A stretch of 64,000 nucleotides of DNA from Heterocephalus glaber (GCF_000247695.1 NW_004624781.1:4307362-4371361), one strand, 5' to 3'; positions 11,805 to 23,118 are shown, numbered from the stretch's first letter. Made by a program: numbers and translations. The notes: generated from the sequence alone by a model not told the origin.

Positions 11805-11950
11805 TCTCCAGGCCTCAGTTTCCCTATTTGTAGCAGGAGGATAAGACTTGATGTCTCCCCAGGACCTGACCAGTTGGGTTTTCTGGCTCCGGTTCCTAGG
11901 AAGTGGTCTTTGGAGTCACACAGACCAGCTTTCTCTTGAACAGATGTAGA
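11805..11950 (-). repeat. MIR-type SINE, antisense
   Basis: The plus strand carries CCTCAGTTTCCCTATTTGTA and then TGGAGTCACACAGACC, the two most conserved blocks of MIR read in reverse. It lies in the last intron of the NOX5 relic. Confidence 0.65.
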
Positions 11951-12107
11951 ATCTGAGGCTGGTGATGGAGCAGAATGTAAGTCCTGCTCTGGACTCTGGA
12001 TGCAAACCTCATACTCTGCCTCAGCTGCTTGGCCCTGATCTCCCTGCCGCTGACTCCAACCGTGCCTCACGGCCCCTGCAGGCTGTTCAGCTACAGCTGG
12101 CCCTTAC

Positions 12108-12273
12108 CTGGCTCCAGCCAGGCCGCTGGGCCAAGCGTGCATCTGGAGCCCTGTGATGGTGTCCTTCTGTTCCTGCTGGGCCAGGAAGTTGAGGGCCATC
12201 TGGAGGCCGCTGGCCTTCATGTCCTTCTTGCCTAGGGCAGAGGTCATGTACATGTGTGGCTCCAGGAATTGGT
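12108..12273 (-). pseudogene. NOX5: NOX5 penultimate exon relic
   Basis: The exon is bounded by a good acceptor (CTCCACAG) and donor (GTAAGG, with the first bases at 12107-12102). It encodes FLEPHMYMTSALGKKDMKA, then GLQMALNFLAQQEQKDTITG, very close to human NOX5. Near the end it is one base shorter than the human exon (35 instead of 36 bases after the ITGLQ codons), which shifts the frame before the junction. This is the best-preserved exon. Confidence 0.88.
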
Positions 12274-12399
12274 CTGTGGAGGGGGACAGGGCAGTGCTGG
12301 CATCAAGCACCTGAGTTGAAGACAGGGCCGATGCCAGCCATGACCTCACCCTGGAAGCCACACATGCAGCCAGCCGTGTGTGCCCAGGACCATTGTGTG

Positions 12400-14204
12400 A
12401 CCCGGGATGCAGAGAACAAAGACAGCTGTGGCTGGAGCTGGGCCTGCCCTGTGCCTGGAGACACAAGTTCACCTACACCCTGGCATCATGTGAGCTCCAC
12501 ACGCCGGGGTGGTACTCACGCCCTCCCACTCCTCAGGGCATCTGCTCTCTGTGGCTGGGGACACAAGCTATGAACATACATGAAAAGGTAATTTAGGCCA
12601 AAGGGTCAGGTGTGAGTGAATGGCTCAGCCAGCAGGTGGCACGGGTGTATGGGTAGGGCTGGGAAGACAGAGCCACTCCCGGGTAGGGGTGGGGCTGGGT
12701 CAGGTCCTGGGAGATGGCGAGATCCACAGTGAGGTGAAGGGGGGCCATGATGCAACTCTTGGCTGGTGCAGGGCACCCTAGGGCACAGCCAAAGGAGACA
12801 ACACTGTGTACATCAAGGCCAGAAGGCAAAGAGTCTTGAATGCCCAGCCAGGAAATGGTGAAGGCCAAGGCTGATGAGCATGAGATGAAAACAGCTCTTC
12901 AGGCCTTGGAGTCAGGGGGAGATAGAAGAGGCAGGAACAGAGACCAGCCTGGGAGGAGGGGAGGAGCATTCACGAGCTGCTTCATCCTTCTCTCTGTCCC
13001 TTCCTCGGGTTCTCACATGCCACCAGCAGCCCATTTCCACTCAATTTAAGGTTTCTGCCATTGTTAAAATGAAAATGGCCCCAGGAGACATAACATGTTT
13101 GGTTCTACAAGTCATGTAATCTTTAGTAGTCAGTGCTGGATGGTGTGGGATGGAGGGAGGCACAGTCTAAGGATCCTCCCCTGAGAGGTCCTTCTTCCTG
13201 GTCTCCACACCCTGTGACTGAAACAGGCATCCCATTTCCTAAGGAAACCTACTAAAGAAATATATTAATTTTAGATGGGCTTGGTGGTGCACACCTGTAA
13301 TCCCAGCACAGGGGAGGCTGAGGCAGGAGGATCACCATGAGTTCGAGGCCAGCCTGGGGTACATAGCAAGGACCTGTCTCAAAAAAAAAAAAAGTCAAAA
13401 TCACAAACCACAATTTCTTGCATTCAAATCTTGCTGTGTAATTAAAGTTACATCAGAGGTCTCAAGTTTCAGCTCCAGTTAATGAGAAAACTTCAAGGAA
13501 AGTTGATGTAATAAAGTTGTTGACTCAGTGGCTTTGGGGATACAGAGCTCTGGTTTGGCTGTTACTCTGTGTGTGCACAGATTAGAAAGAAAGAAATAGC
13601 AAATATTTACCAGGAAGTAAGAAATTTAAATTAAATCTAAACTTCCTCTAGTGTGTCATCATGCAATTGAATTTCTCATGAATTAATATACAGAAAAGCA
13701 TTCAGAGCAGAGTCAATGTAAATATTTGCTGCACTGGTTATTTACAAGAAAGGGCAAGGAACCCCCAATGCTCTGGGGTTTAATAGTTATCTCCCAAAGA
13801 CACTGACGCAAACTTTAAGGCTTTGAGTGTTTGTCATAGTAAACTACGTGTGCTTGAAAGTTTCTTGTAGAAAACTGTGTTTACTTGAACTCACAAACTG
13901 TGTTTATCAAAAGAATTGAATTTACTCTTGATGACCTTCTGATAATTAAAAAGCCACATAAGCTCTAATTCCAAAGATCTCAACCAGCCTAAAAACTCAC
14001 ACTTAGAAATACATGTAAAGACATTCCACTTTGTATAAGGTACTTCACAAGTAAAATGAAACATAAAACAACGAGTCTAACAAATTCACTTTAGAATACA
14101 GGCAAAACCTCAGAATTCCACAAGCCCAAGGAGACAATGCTGCAACCCAGAGAGACACTATTATACTTAGTAATGAGGAGCTACATCCCCCATCCTATTT
14201 TAGT
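12400..14204. other. NOX5 relic intron, no gene recognised
   Basis: The intron between the relics at 12273 and 14566 contains a B1 at 13274-13394 and otherwise unassigned sequence, GC-rich at first and AT-rich after 13.4 kb. Confidence 0.5.
13274..13394 (+). repeat. B1-type SINE
   Basis: It starts TGGGCTTGGTGGTGCACACC, continues with the CCTGTAATCCCAGCA box and GGAGGCTGAGGCAGGAGG, and ends in CTGTCTC plus a run of 13 A. Confidence 0.9.
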
Positions 14205-14295
14205 TTTTATTTTGAAAGAGGGCCTTGCTAAGTTGCTAAGATCCCCCTGCCTCAGCCTCCTAGAGTGCTGGGATTACAGGCCTGCCCTACACACT
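14205..14295 (-). repeat. B1-type SINE fragment, antisense
   Basis: The plus strand reads CCTGCCTCAGCCTCCTAGAG and TGCTGGGATTACAGGC, the reverse of the B1 left end. Confidence 0.75.
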
Positions 14296-14317
14296 TGGTT
14301 TATAAACATGATTTAAA

Positions 14318-14490
14318 CACAGGCCTGTAATCCTAGCCCCCTGGGAGGCTGAGACAAGAGGATCATGGGTTTGAGCCTTAGCCTGGGCAAGGTAGAGAGA
14401 TTCTGTATCAAGAACTAAAAATATAAAAAGGGCTGGAGATGTATCTCAGTGAGAAGGCCCTGGGTTCAGGCCCTAGGACTGGGGGGAGAA
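14318..14490 (+). repeat. Dimeric B1-ID SINE
   Basis: A B1-like left half (GGCCTGTAATCCTAGCCCCC ... TGGGAGGCTGAGAC) is joined through an A-rich linker to a tRNA/ID-like right half (GGCTGGAGATGTATCTCAGT ... CCCTGGGTTCAGG). This B1-dID layout recurs at several places in the window and points to a non-murid rodent. Confidence 0.75.
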
Positions 14491-14565
14491 GAGAGAGACA
14501 GAGAAAGAAAAAGGGGAAAGAGGCTCTGTCTCCCGTGCCACGCCCACTGCCCCCCTCCTGTCCCT

Positions 14566-14661
14566 CCTGCCTTCCTGCTTTTCCGGCCACCTCCTGTTTG
14601 GTCAGCAACCCCTGAACCACTCAAGAGACTGCTGGTCCTGGTTGATCCAGATGAAGTCCAC
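14566..14661 (-). pseudogene. NOX5: NOX5 exon relic with lost acceptor and frameshift
   Basis: It reads VDFIWINQDQQSLEWF, matching human VDFIWINRDQRSFEWF. One base is then missing in the codons for VSL, and the old frame runs into TGA, while the shifted frame continues LLTKQE. The bases just before the exon are CG (plus-strand 14662-14663) where AG is needed, so the acceptor is lost. The 3' edge is blurred and set by rough alignment only. Confidence 0.82.
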
Positions 14662-15749
14662 CGAGGGGGAGGACCTTTGGTTTGAAGGTGGCATCTCCCG
14701 TATCTGCAGCCGGCTCACATCTGTGATCCCTGGGCCCACTACTGGGGGGGGGTGATGCACACAGATGAGGGGCAGCAGGACCAGGACCTGATTCCTAGGC
14801 CGGCATTTTCTCTACTCTCCTTTACTACAAGCAGTGTTCAGAGATAACAGCTCAGGACCCACACGCTGATTGTTTGAAAGGTCCTGTGTGAATAACGGGT
14901 TTCTGAAAGGCAAACGTGCTTTCATTCTGGAAGCCACCGCTGGGTCTCTGGCCCTAAGCGTCAGGGCTGTGAGTGCCTCCGGACTCCCTGGCTTTCAAGC
15001 TAGGCAGCCATAAAATGAGGCTGTCTTCAGGACCCTGGGGTCTCTCAGAGGAGACAGGAAGTTGCCAGCGTAGGCCTGGACACGTAGGGGGTACCAGGAG
15101 AACTGGGGTACTGGGTGGCTGGTTTGGAGGGCACAAGAGGACCCCAGCAGGGGAGCGGCCATCTAGCTTTGCCCGGCGCACAGATGGGCTGGCTCTTCTG
15201 ATGCCTGAGGGAGAAAGGAGGAGAAGGCTTGGATTTCGGGGGAGCACGGACTTTTCAGGACTCTGGAGCACGGTGTGGAGCAGCAGCCCCCAACCTTTTT
15301 GGCACCAGGGACCAGTTTCGTGGAAGGCAGTTTTTCCATGGACAGTGTGTGTGGTGCTGGTGTTGGTGCTGGTGATGGTTTGGGGTCATTCGAAGGCGTG
15401 GGCGCCCCAGATCCCGCGCACGTGCAGTTCCAGAGCATCTGCGTTCCTAGGAGAATCTAACGCCGCTGATGGCAGGAGGCGGTGTTCAGGCAGTGAGGAC
15501 AAAGGGGGAGGCTGGAAACACAGACGGAACTTCCTTAGCAGCCTGCTGCTCACCTCCTGCTGTGTGGTGTGTTCCCGATGGGCCACAGCCTGGTCCATGG
15601 CACTGGGCTTGGGGACCACAGGAGTAGGGGACAGGGAGAAAGGATGGCACAGAAGAGCAATGAGAAAGGGGAGAGGGAGCCAGTGGAAGGAGAGGGAGGG
15701 AAGGGACCTGACCCCGGAGGCCTGCAGGGGCAGGGCAGCGCAGCACCGC

Positions 15750-15823
15750 CTGAACAGGATGCTCTGCAGGATGCAGGCAAAGGGCATGACGATGATCCTG
15801 CGAGTGGGCACCCCTCTAATACC
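15750..15823 (-). pseudogene. NOX5: NOX5 NADPH-binding exon relic, glycine loop deleted
   Basis: The frame reads GIRGVPTRRIIVMPFACILQ followed by SILFR. Human NOX5 has GPYGTPTRRI, then 16 residues including the GAGIGIT loop, then PFASILQSIMYR. Here only three residues stand in place of those 16, an in-frame loss of about 39 bases that removes the NADPH-binding loop. The donor position reads AG followed by GC rather than GT. The next human exon, with the CPSCQ segment, was not found. Confidence 0.8.
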
Positions 15824-15956
15824 CAAACCAGAACCCAGGGCTCAGGGCCTCCTGCTCCAGTTCTCTGTCCCCATATTGCCCACAGCACAGAATTATTAGA
15901 AGGCAGCACTGGGGACAACGAGGGCACAAGCAGGAGGGGTGTGGTCACTGTCATGA

Positions 15957-16195
15957 CCTGCACTTGTGTCTCTCTCTGTGCCTCAGCAGACTGTGAGCTC
16001 CTGAGGGCAGGGTCTGTGCCTCATTCACTCTGAATCCCAGGACACCAGCACGGTGCTCCGCTGAATGTCCACACTGGACAGGCACTCCACGCATATTTGT
16101 GGGATGAATACACCCACCTCAACTCAACAAATATTTATGAAACATTTACTATGTGCCAGGTGCTGCCTGGGTATACAGAGGTGAGTAAAATAATC
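15957..16195 (+). repeat. L2-type LINE fragments
   Basis: The segment CTGTGAGCTCCTGAGGGCAG followed by GGTCTGTGCC, then a stretch with CAACAAATATTTATGAAAC and TATGTGCCAGGTGCTG, are classic old mammalian repeat strings. The first is typical of the L2 3' end. The family of the second part is less sure. Confidence 0.55.
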
Positions 16196-16220
16196 CATCA
16201 CAATAAATGCAGGTACAGAG

Positions 16221-16352
16221 ACGAGGGTGGTGGCTCATGACTGTAATCCCGGCACTCAGGGGGCCGAGGCAGGAAGATCGCCACTAGTTTGAGGCCAGCT
16301 TGGGCTCTATAGTGAGTTCAAGCCAGTTTGAATTGTCTCAAAAACAAAAACA
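16221..16352 (+). repeat. B1-type SINE
   Basis: It contains GTGGCTCATGACTGTAATCC, CCGAGGCAGGAAGATCGCC and GAATTGTCTCAAAAACAAAA. Confidence 0.85.
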
Positions 16353-16618
16353 AATGTAGATATTGCTTGTATGTCAATAAAGTGATTAAAAAGGAGCATG
16401 AGGAAGGCTTCAATAGAGGCGGGTTTTCAAACATGAAAGTGTGACAAGTAGAAAAGGAAAGGGACAGTGCAGGCATGAAGATGAGAAGCCCCTGACATTC
16501 AGGGAACTAGAGGCAGGTCAGGCGTCACTGTACAATGACACGGGGAGTGACAAGCTTGCAAGCAAAACTGCTTCAGGGAGCAGAATGCAGGTCATCTAGG
16601 GTCTTTGACAAGGACATC

Positions 16619-16997
16619 TATTATGGTTTGGGTCTAGATGTCCCCCCAAAGCCTCATGTGGTCATAGGCTTGATCTAGAGTGTGTGAAGCTGGAATTGAT
16701 TCATGATCCAGTGCTAGGCTCAAGGGCGCTAGGATTGAGGGGTTGAGTGCTACCTGGCCTAAGTAGTCTGAATAAGACAAAAGGGGCAGGGAGACGCTGT
16801 TAACGCTCATGTTACCTTTGCTGCCTTGTATGTGCCATGTCACTTCTGCTCTGTCATGCCTGTTTGTCATCCTTGCCTTGGAGTTGGCTGATTATGGACT
16901 GAAACTTCTACGAACTATAAGCCAAATAAACCCCTTCCCCTCAAACTTTGGATGTTGGGCATTTTGTCTCAGCAATGAGAGAAAAGTAACTAACACA
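16619..16997 (+). mobile_element. MaLR-type solo LTR
   Basis: It reads TATTATGGTTTGGGTC at the start and GAAAAGTAACTAACACA at the end, with AAATAAACC upstream of the end as polyadenylation signal. The 5-bp target duplication ACATC is exact (16614-16618 and 16998-17002). The first two bases are TA, a change from TG. Confidence 0.88.
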
Positions 16998-17002
16998 ACA
17001 TC

Positions 17003-19481
17003 TAAAGGGCAGGGACTCCCCAGGAGCAGGACAGCAAAGAACCAATGTTAAGCAATCAAGCAATCTGACCAGATGCTTGCCAGATTCTGACAAGACTCTA
17101 ATTCCTATCCCAGCACCAGGACAAAGTGCAAGCTTTTAAAAGGAAAATAATCAACATTGTGAAAGTGCATTTTTCAGCATGTCTACCTTCTAACAAAACT
17201 GTTGGAAGGACTTACTCCCTCTCTATAATAATTTTTGGGTGATTCAATAAAGTTATAAATATTAATATAGAAAAATGCTGAAGCATCTCAATCACAGGAA
17301 TCCACTCAGTAGACGCACTGCTTCTGTCTGTCGCCTGCCGAAGGTGACCCGGCATAAGATGCAGAATGGCTTTGTGGACACTGGGCTCTTTTGCATGTGC
17401 TGGTGCCTCTTGGGAAGTGGCCACAGAGAGCTGTGTGGCTTGGTGTGGTCTGGGGTGCACTGGGGCAGGGAGGAGTGCAGGGGCCTGGTCTCCAGAGCAG
17501 CCTGGAACTCTGCTCAGAACTTTCTCTGAAGACAGAAGTGAGTGCTGTCCCCAGTATTGTTGGGAACTCAGGGTGGCACTGATACTGTTGGAGGTGGCTC
17601 AGAAGGGACCCCCGTACCAAAAAGTGCTTTCCCAAAGGAGCCAGCCATGGGCAATGGAGGAAGAAATGTCCCCAAATAGCTGCTGGGAAGTAGATAGCTC
17701 CGGGGACACAAGTGGCCCATGTGAACAGGCTGGTTTGGTCCACCTGGAAGACCAGGTCCACATGGGAGGCCACCCCAAAAACACCTGGAGGAAATTGGGC
17801 ATGCACTTAGGGAGACTGAGGTCCTGCAATCAGCAAAAGGTGCCCGTCAATGCCAATACAACTTCCTTCACCTGTGGGGTCAGAAAAGTAAAAACTTGGG
17901 ATTTCTGGCTAAGATGCCTTAAGCATGCTCTTTGCGACCACTCACCTAGTATGCACAAAGCTGCAATGGTTCCATGTTTAAAAAGTTTAAGAGACCAGTC
18001 TACTCTGTCGATCAGAGATAAGGCAGGAACACACCTGGGCAAGGAGAATTGAAGCTTGAGTGCTCAGCTCTGGTCCTAGCCAAGCAGAGGCCACAGCAGG
18101 GAAGGCATGTGAGCCCCTTAGCTGGGCTGGAAAAGGCTTGGACTAACCATTGCCTGGGCAATAGTTTGTTTCATACTTAGGAGAAAAGGAGAAGTTGCCA
18201 TATCTCAAAGCCTAGTGCTAGACAGGCCAGCGGCTGCTAGGTGACTAGACCCACAGTGTCTCAGGATCTCCAGGTACAGGCGCTCCAGCCACCAGGTAAA
18301 GCCAATACTGAACTGAGGGCCCAGGAAGTAGGCGGAAGCTACAATCACAGAACTTCCAGATGAAGGCTATACAGACACACACACAAATGCACACACACTC
18401 ATGCATGCACACAATTTCTGTTCAAGATGAGCAAGCAAGCTGGTATTCCAAAAGATCTAAAAGGAAGACCTAAAAAAAATGCGAAGAAAGACACTGAATC
18501 AAACCAATAATAGGGAGAAGAATTCATACTTTAGAAAGTGAAATTGGTATACTTTAAGCATACGTAGAATCCTCAAAGAAAGAAAGGAACACATGCATTT
18601 AAAAAAAACCAGATAAAATAAAAATGAAGTGAAGTAAACCAGTCATAAAAAGACAAATATAGTATGATTTCATTTATATGAGGTAATTAGAGTAGCCAGA
18701 ATCATAAAAAACAGAATGTAGGCAAAAAGTAGGATGTCAGTGGCTGGGGAGTTATTGTTTAATAGAGAGTTTCAGTTTTGCAAGATGAGTTGTGGAGATG
18801 GATGGCAGTAATGGCTGCACAACAAGGTGAATGTGTTTAGTGCCAAAGAGCTGTGGATGTTAAAATGGTCAAGACAGAATATTATGTTATTAGTATTGTA
18901 ACCCACATGCACAACACACAAACTAGAAAAAAGTTGGGGCAAAAATGAAACCAGTCCCAGTTGGTATAAAGAAACCCCAATTAGAAGTCATAGAAAAAAA
19001 TATGGTTATTGAAATTTAAAAAGAATTCAATAAGCAAGATAGTTCAACAGTAATAAATGAGTTCAATAAATAATATAGACTTAGATTAGATACAGTTGAA
19101 GAGAGAATGCATGATTCTTAAGATAGTGCTGAGTAATTTACATAGAATAATTTTGTAACTTTTTCCCACTTACCAACACATATTAAATATGTGTCCATAT
19201 TATTAAATATGTATGTGTTGAAATGTGGTTAACTCGTCTTCTATAAAATATTCTTATACTTATTTCACTACCATAAACAAGTTTGTGAGGAATGTTGTGG
19301 TGAAATCCTCATGGTGATTTCCAATGGTTTCTGTAGAATGGATTTTCCAGTGGAGAATTACTGAGCCTGCCAAAGTGTTTCAATAGAGCTAACTAACCTC
19401 CCCAAAATCTTGAACTAATTTTCATTCCCATCCATGATTCAAGAGAATGCCTGTTTGCCAAACACTTGGTAATTCTAGGCA
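17003..19481. other. Intergenic or former NOX5 intron, no gene recognised
   Basis: A 228-codon frame on the plus strand (17366-18052) and a 166-codon frame opposite it share the same bases and match nothing known. A short CA-rich stretch lies at 18372-18402. From 18.4 kb on the sequence is AT-rich without named repeats. Confidence 0.5.
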
Positions 19482-19486
19482 TTACC

Positions 19487-19893
19487 TGTCAGGTAAAAGG
19501 GCCGAAGACCAAGACCAGACCAGGCCACAACAAGCCTTTATTAGGGGAATAGATGTGCCGGGCTGTCTCTGAAAAAAGGAGAGACAAAAGCAATATGGCT
19601 GGGGCAGGGAGAGTCTTTTATAGAGACTGGGGTGGGGCTTGTAGGGGCTGAGGCGGGGTTGAGTGAGGTAGTGACTAGGGAATGGAGGAGCCGGTGATGT
19701 CACTAGGTGGTAGGAGGTGAGCGAGTATTAGGTTACTGTCTAGGTGGGAACAGGGGCATGCTGGGAAGAAGGGTTTGTTCTTTGGTGGGAGCAACCATCT
19801 TGGCATGATGTCACACAGGGGAGGGGGCAAGGCACCATAGGAAGAGGGCAGCTACTATACATAATAGCTGCTGCGGTGGTGGGAGACCTATCA
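19487..19893 (-). mobile_element. Solo LTR, possibly class II (ERVK-like), antisense
   Basis: On the minus strand it starts TGATAGGTCTCCCACC and ends TTTACCTGACA. AATAAAGGCTTGTTGTGG lies shortly before the end, as in a retroviral R region. The target duplication is TTACC (19482-19486 and 19894-19898), or ATTACC if six bases are counted. The class is a guess from the short R-U5 and the duplication length. Confidence 0.75.
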
Positions 19894-19898
19894 TTACC

Positions 19899-22553
19899 TT
19901 TTAAAATATTTGGCCTATTAGGCAAAAAGTAAAATGCAATTTTGCTGACTTTTGTATTATTATTAAAGAAGTAAAATATTTCCAAGGAAGGAGAAATTGT
20001 CAAATTTTCTTTCCCTCAATTCTTAGGTGAAATAAGGCGTCTTACTACAGAGGAGAAAAAGAACTTTCTTTAAAATGCAGCCATGCTCCCAATCCATTTT
20101 GTTTGGTAATGAAGTACATTTTTCCCCCCAAAGGCATGAGTGTTCTTACTGTCCATTTTTGGGCCTAATTCCAGTCCTGAGCCTGTGCCCTGCAGGTGTT
20201 CCTTGCTTGCTGTGGGGCAGCAAGGCTTTGCAATGGCCACTTTTATCTTGCAGCAGGAAAGGCAGGCGACCTGCAGAAACGATGAGAACAAGCGAGGGGA
20301 CAGTGGCAAGATCCTCTGCCACAGGTGCCTCAAGCCCCTGCAGTGACTGCTTCTCCTGCCGAGATTGTTCTGGAAATCTTGGAAAGAAATACATGGAGAC
20401 ACAGAATTTGGGTAAAATAATAAAAGTTCTACTTGCAAGCAGGCAGGACCACCAGAAACTGGTCTGGTCAGTGTCTCCGCCCCTTTGTTCAGCGTTTCCC
20501 TTTTTATAAACTTTTTAGCTATTATCTCATCCCTAGTGGTCTTTGATGTGTAAATACAATTCCAGTTCCTATTTACAAGTCACAGACACAAGATAGGCCA
20601 TATACATTGTAAATTCACCCAGGCATTGCAACTTTGTTAGGTTAATGAAGTTACTGGTTAAAGAGTTAGATGACCAACACCTTAAAAACAAGAGTTAAGG
20701 GGAAAAGCAAATCTTAAAGGAACATATTACTTATTTCGTTTCTACAACTACCTTAATATTCAATCTACTAAACTATCTAAAACTTTTCCCTATCAAGATC
20801 CCTCAAGGCTGCCTCCTCAATGCCCACCTCTTCCTGGAGGCTTTTCTTGCTGCCTGAAGCCCAGAGTCACCCTGTCACTCTGCAGCCCTTACCACCTGCT
20901 CACAAACTTGGCCTGATGCGCAGTTGCTCTGCAGGATGACCTGGACCTGGGCCATTGTCTGACTTTCTGTGTGCACTCTGGTCTCCCCAGCTAGTAGTGA
21001 GCTCATGGGAGGCAGGAATCACCTCCCTCCTTCACGGCTTCCTGCACACATTCAAATGCTCAAGAGTCAGCCCCTGCCACCCCAGAGCTGAATCAATGGC
21101 CATGATGGGTGTGTTTCCTACCCTCTCAGACCTTAGAATCCTTTCTTTCTTTTATCCCCACAGGAGCAGGTATAACCCTCTGCATCCAGCAAATTCTAGC
21201 AGGGCCTGTCCCTTTGCAGGGACTATTTTTGAGTAGAAAAGCAGGAAGACCCCCAGAGATAGGCTGGCAGGCAGCTTCTGGTGGCAAGTCCCAAAAGGAA
21301 TTCCTCTTGGCTCCTCCTAGGGAACAAGGGAGCCCCACCCACAGATGGGTCAGAGCCCTTGAGACCTAAAGTAGCCCCAAGTTCATCAGGGGATCAAGGT
21401 GGCACAAGGGGGGAAACTGGGGCACATAGCCGGCACATGGTTGTTCTGGCCCTAGACTCCTAGCACAGTGCTTTTTCCCTAATACCTAATTGAAGTATGT
21501 TTTCCTGCTAAAGAAGAGGAGTTGTTTTCTTGCTCAGCTATTGGGATCAGGTCTGGCATGAAGGAGCACATGGATGGAGAAAACAGAGAGGGGAAGGACA
21601 TTCACAAAAGTGGCAAAGCATTTGAGCCTGATTTTCTTCCTACTGTCAATTAAGGGTTCTCCAGCCCTTTGGAGGAGCAATAAACAATTTTTCTTGTTTC
21701 TTGGGTGGAGAGAACAAGCTGAGGGGGCTGGGAGAATGGTCTGCCTCAAAGATAACCTCCAAGCGGGACTTGGTGTTGATAGACCAATGTAGACAGTTAA
21801 GCTGGATTATTTTAGAGGGGAGAAGACCAGGAATTGGTGCTCCTGAGTAAGAGGGTGAAGATGCCTTTAGGTAAAGGATACTTGTGTTTAGTGATTATAG
21901 AGCCTGCAGCTCAGAGTGCTGAACACAGTGCCTGCCTCCTAGGAAGACCACCACCCTGAGTCGCCCCCACTGTAGCACTGAGGAGTGGACAACTTCTGGC
22001 ATGCAGATGCTGCACATAGTGCTGGGAAAGCTGGGCCTGCATCCTGTGCTCACCAGGAGCAACAGCTGCTATGGCAACTAGAAGGTGCAAGGCCCTGTTC
22101 CAGCCTGTTAAGTCCTTGGGGGTCAGGAAAGAGGGGAGTGTGAGGATGTGAAGATATAGGACTTTCTGTCAGTCTTGCTTCAGGAGGATTTCTATGACAT
22201 TTCATTCTCCTCTGCTAAGAGCAAGTCCTGCCCACAGTGAAAACTGAAGCAGCACCAGTAGTGGGGTTCTCTTTATATGTGGACATGGACACAATTACAA
22301 AGCTGCCTCTGCACACAAACCAAACACAAGTATACACACACACGTGTGTGAAGCCTGGACAAAGTCTGTGGGTTTGCACCAATGTGAAAGCCAGGGCTGA
22401 ATATCATCATACAGTTATCTAAGAAGTTACTCGGGGAGGTGGAGGAGGAAGCTTACATGGGACCTTTCTGTCTAATGCTTGCAACTTCCTGTGAACTATA
22501 ACTAGTCCAGAATTCCATTTCCATCCTCTAGGGCAAGGCTTAGCATAGAGAGG
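19899..22553. other. Intergenic, old repeats only
   Basis: About 20790-21020 resembles L2 (CTTCCTGGAGGCTTTTCTTG, GTGAGCTCATGGGAGGCAGG). An LTR-like antisense stretch near 20390-20800 is possible but its ends are not clear. No gene is recognised in the overlapping frames at 20.1-20.5 kb. Confidence 0.45.
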
Positions 22554-22712
22554 TTATATCAGTCAGTGTTTACTAGAGAAACAGATATAATGCAAGATAT
22601 ACAAATATGTAAGAATTTACAGATTGGCTTATAATGACCACCCACAGTGTCAGATATGGAAGGGCACAAAAGGTCTGTCTATGCACTGGGGACCCGAAGG
22701 ATCCAGTCGAAG
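22554..22712 (-). repeat. ERVL LTR fragment, truncated
   Basis: It matches the first 160 bases (plus-strand view) of the provirus LTRs at 3952 and 8740, starting ATATCAGTCAGTGTTTACTA and GAGAAACAGATATAATGC. It stops abruptly at 22712, where a different LTR begins. The rest of the ERVL LTR does not resume after it. Confidence 0.85.
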
Positions 22713-23118
22713 TGTGATAGCCAACCTGACTCCATCTTGTGCCTCAATGCCATTTTGTACCTGTGCTTGAACAAAGTGCTTGCACATGAACAAAGCACCC
22801 CAAACCCCCACATCCTACTTGGCAGTAAACTTGCTACAGTTGCAGGATGTTTTGTAGCTCACCTAGTGTGTGTGAAACTTCCTTGTACCCCCCAACTAAC
22901 TTGGCATGATTCTGTTTCTGTAAGATTCCACTTGCTCTCCCCTGAGCCCTCCCCAACTGAAAGCATGATTTAAAAGGAGAAATCAAACTGCTTTCCATTG
23001 CTGAGGAACCTTTCTGGGCGCTAGCCCCCTGCAGCCGCTGGCTATAATAAATGGGCATGAATCTGGACTAGAGTGTGGCACATCTCTATTGTTCGAACTC
23101 ACTCGTCTACAGCACCAG
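22713..23118 (+). mobile_element. Solo LTR, class I (ERV1-like)
   Basis: It starts TGTGATAGCCAACCTGACTC, has a TATA-less U3, a run CTGCAGCCGCTGGCTATAATAAATGG with AATAAA, and ends near CACCAGCACA. This layout is typical of gammaretrovirus-like LTRs. No matching target duplication was found at the far end, so the 3' edge is approximate. Confidence 0.7.

Larger units (their letters stand above)
11110..15823 (-). pseudogene. NOX5: NOX5 unitary pseudogene (partial, C-terminal half)
   Basis: NOX5 is a membrane NADPH oxidase gated by calcium through N-terminal EF hands; its C-terminal half binds FAD and NADPH. Four exon relics in the right order and strand encode diagnostic parts of that C-terminal half: PTRRI and PFACILQSILF (15750-15823), DFIWINQDQQSLEWF (14566-14661), HMYMTSALGKKDMKA (12108-12273) and LAEVLKGH (11110-11246). 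Introns and most splice signals are kept, so it is not a processed copy. The copy is dead: it has an 8-bp duplication, two 1-bp deletions, a premature TGA, a changed splice acceptor and loss of the NADPH-binding glycine loop. EF-hand, transmembrane and FAD exons were not found between 16 and 45 kb. The place 3' of SPESP1 on the same strand fits the order recalled for human. Family comparison is from memory. Confidence 0.85.

Noticed and set aside
14973..15899. 308-codon open frame on the plus strand
   Set aside because: It runs antisense across the NOX5 exon relic at 15750-15823 and has no recognisable domain; a chance frame in GC-rich DNA.
17366..18052. 228-codon open frame on the plus strand, with a 166-codon frame opposite
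   Set aside because: I checked it for NOX5 transmembrane or FAD-binding motifs and found none; its composition is not protein-like.
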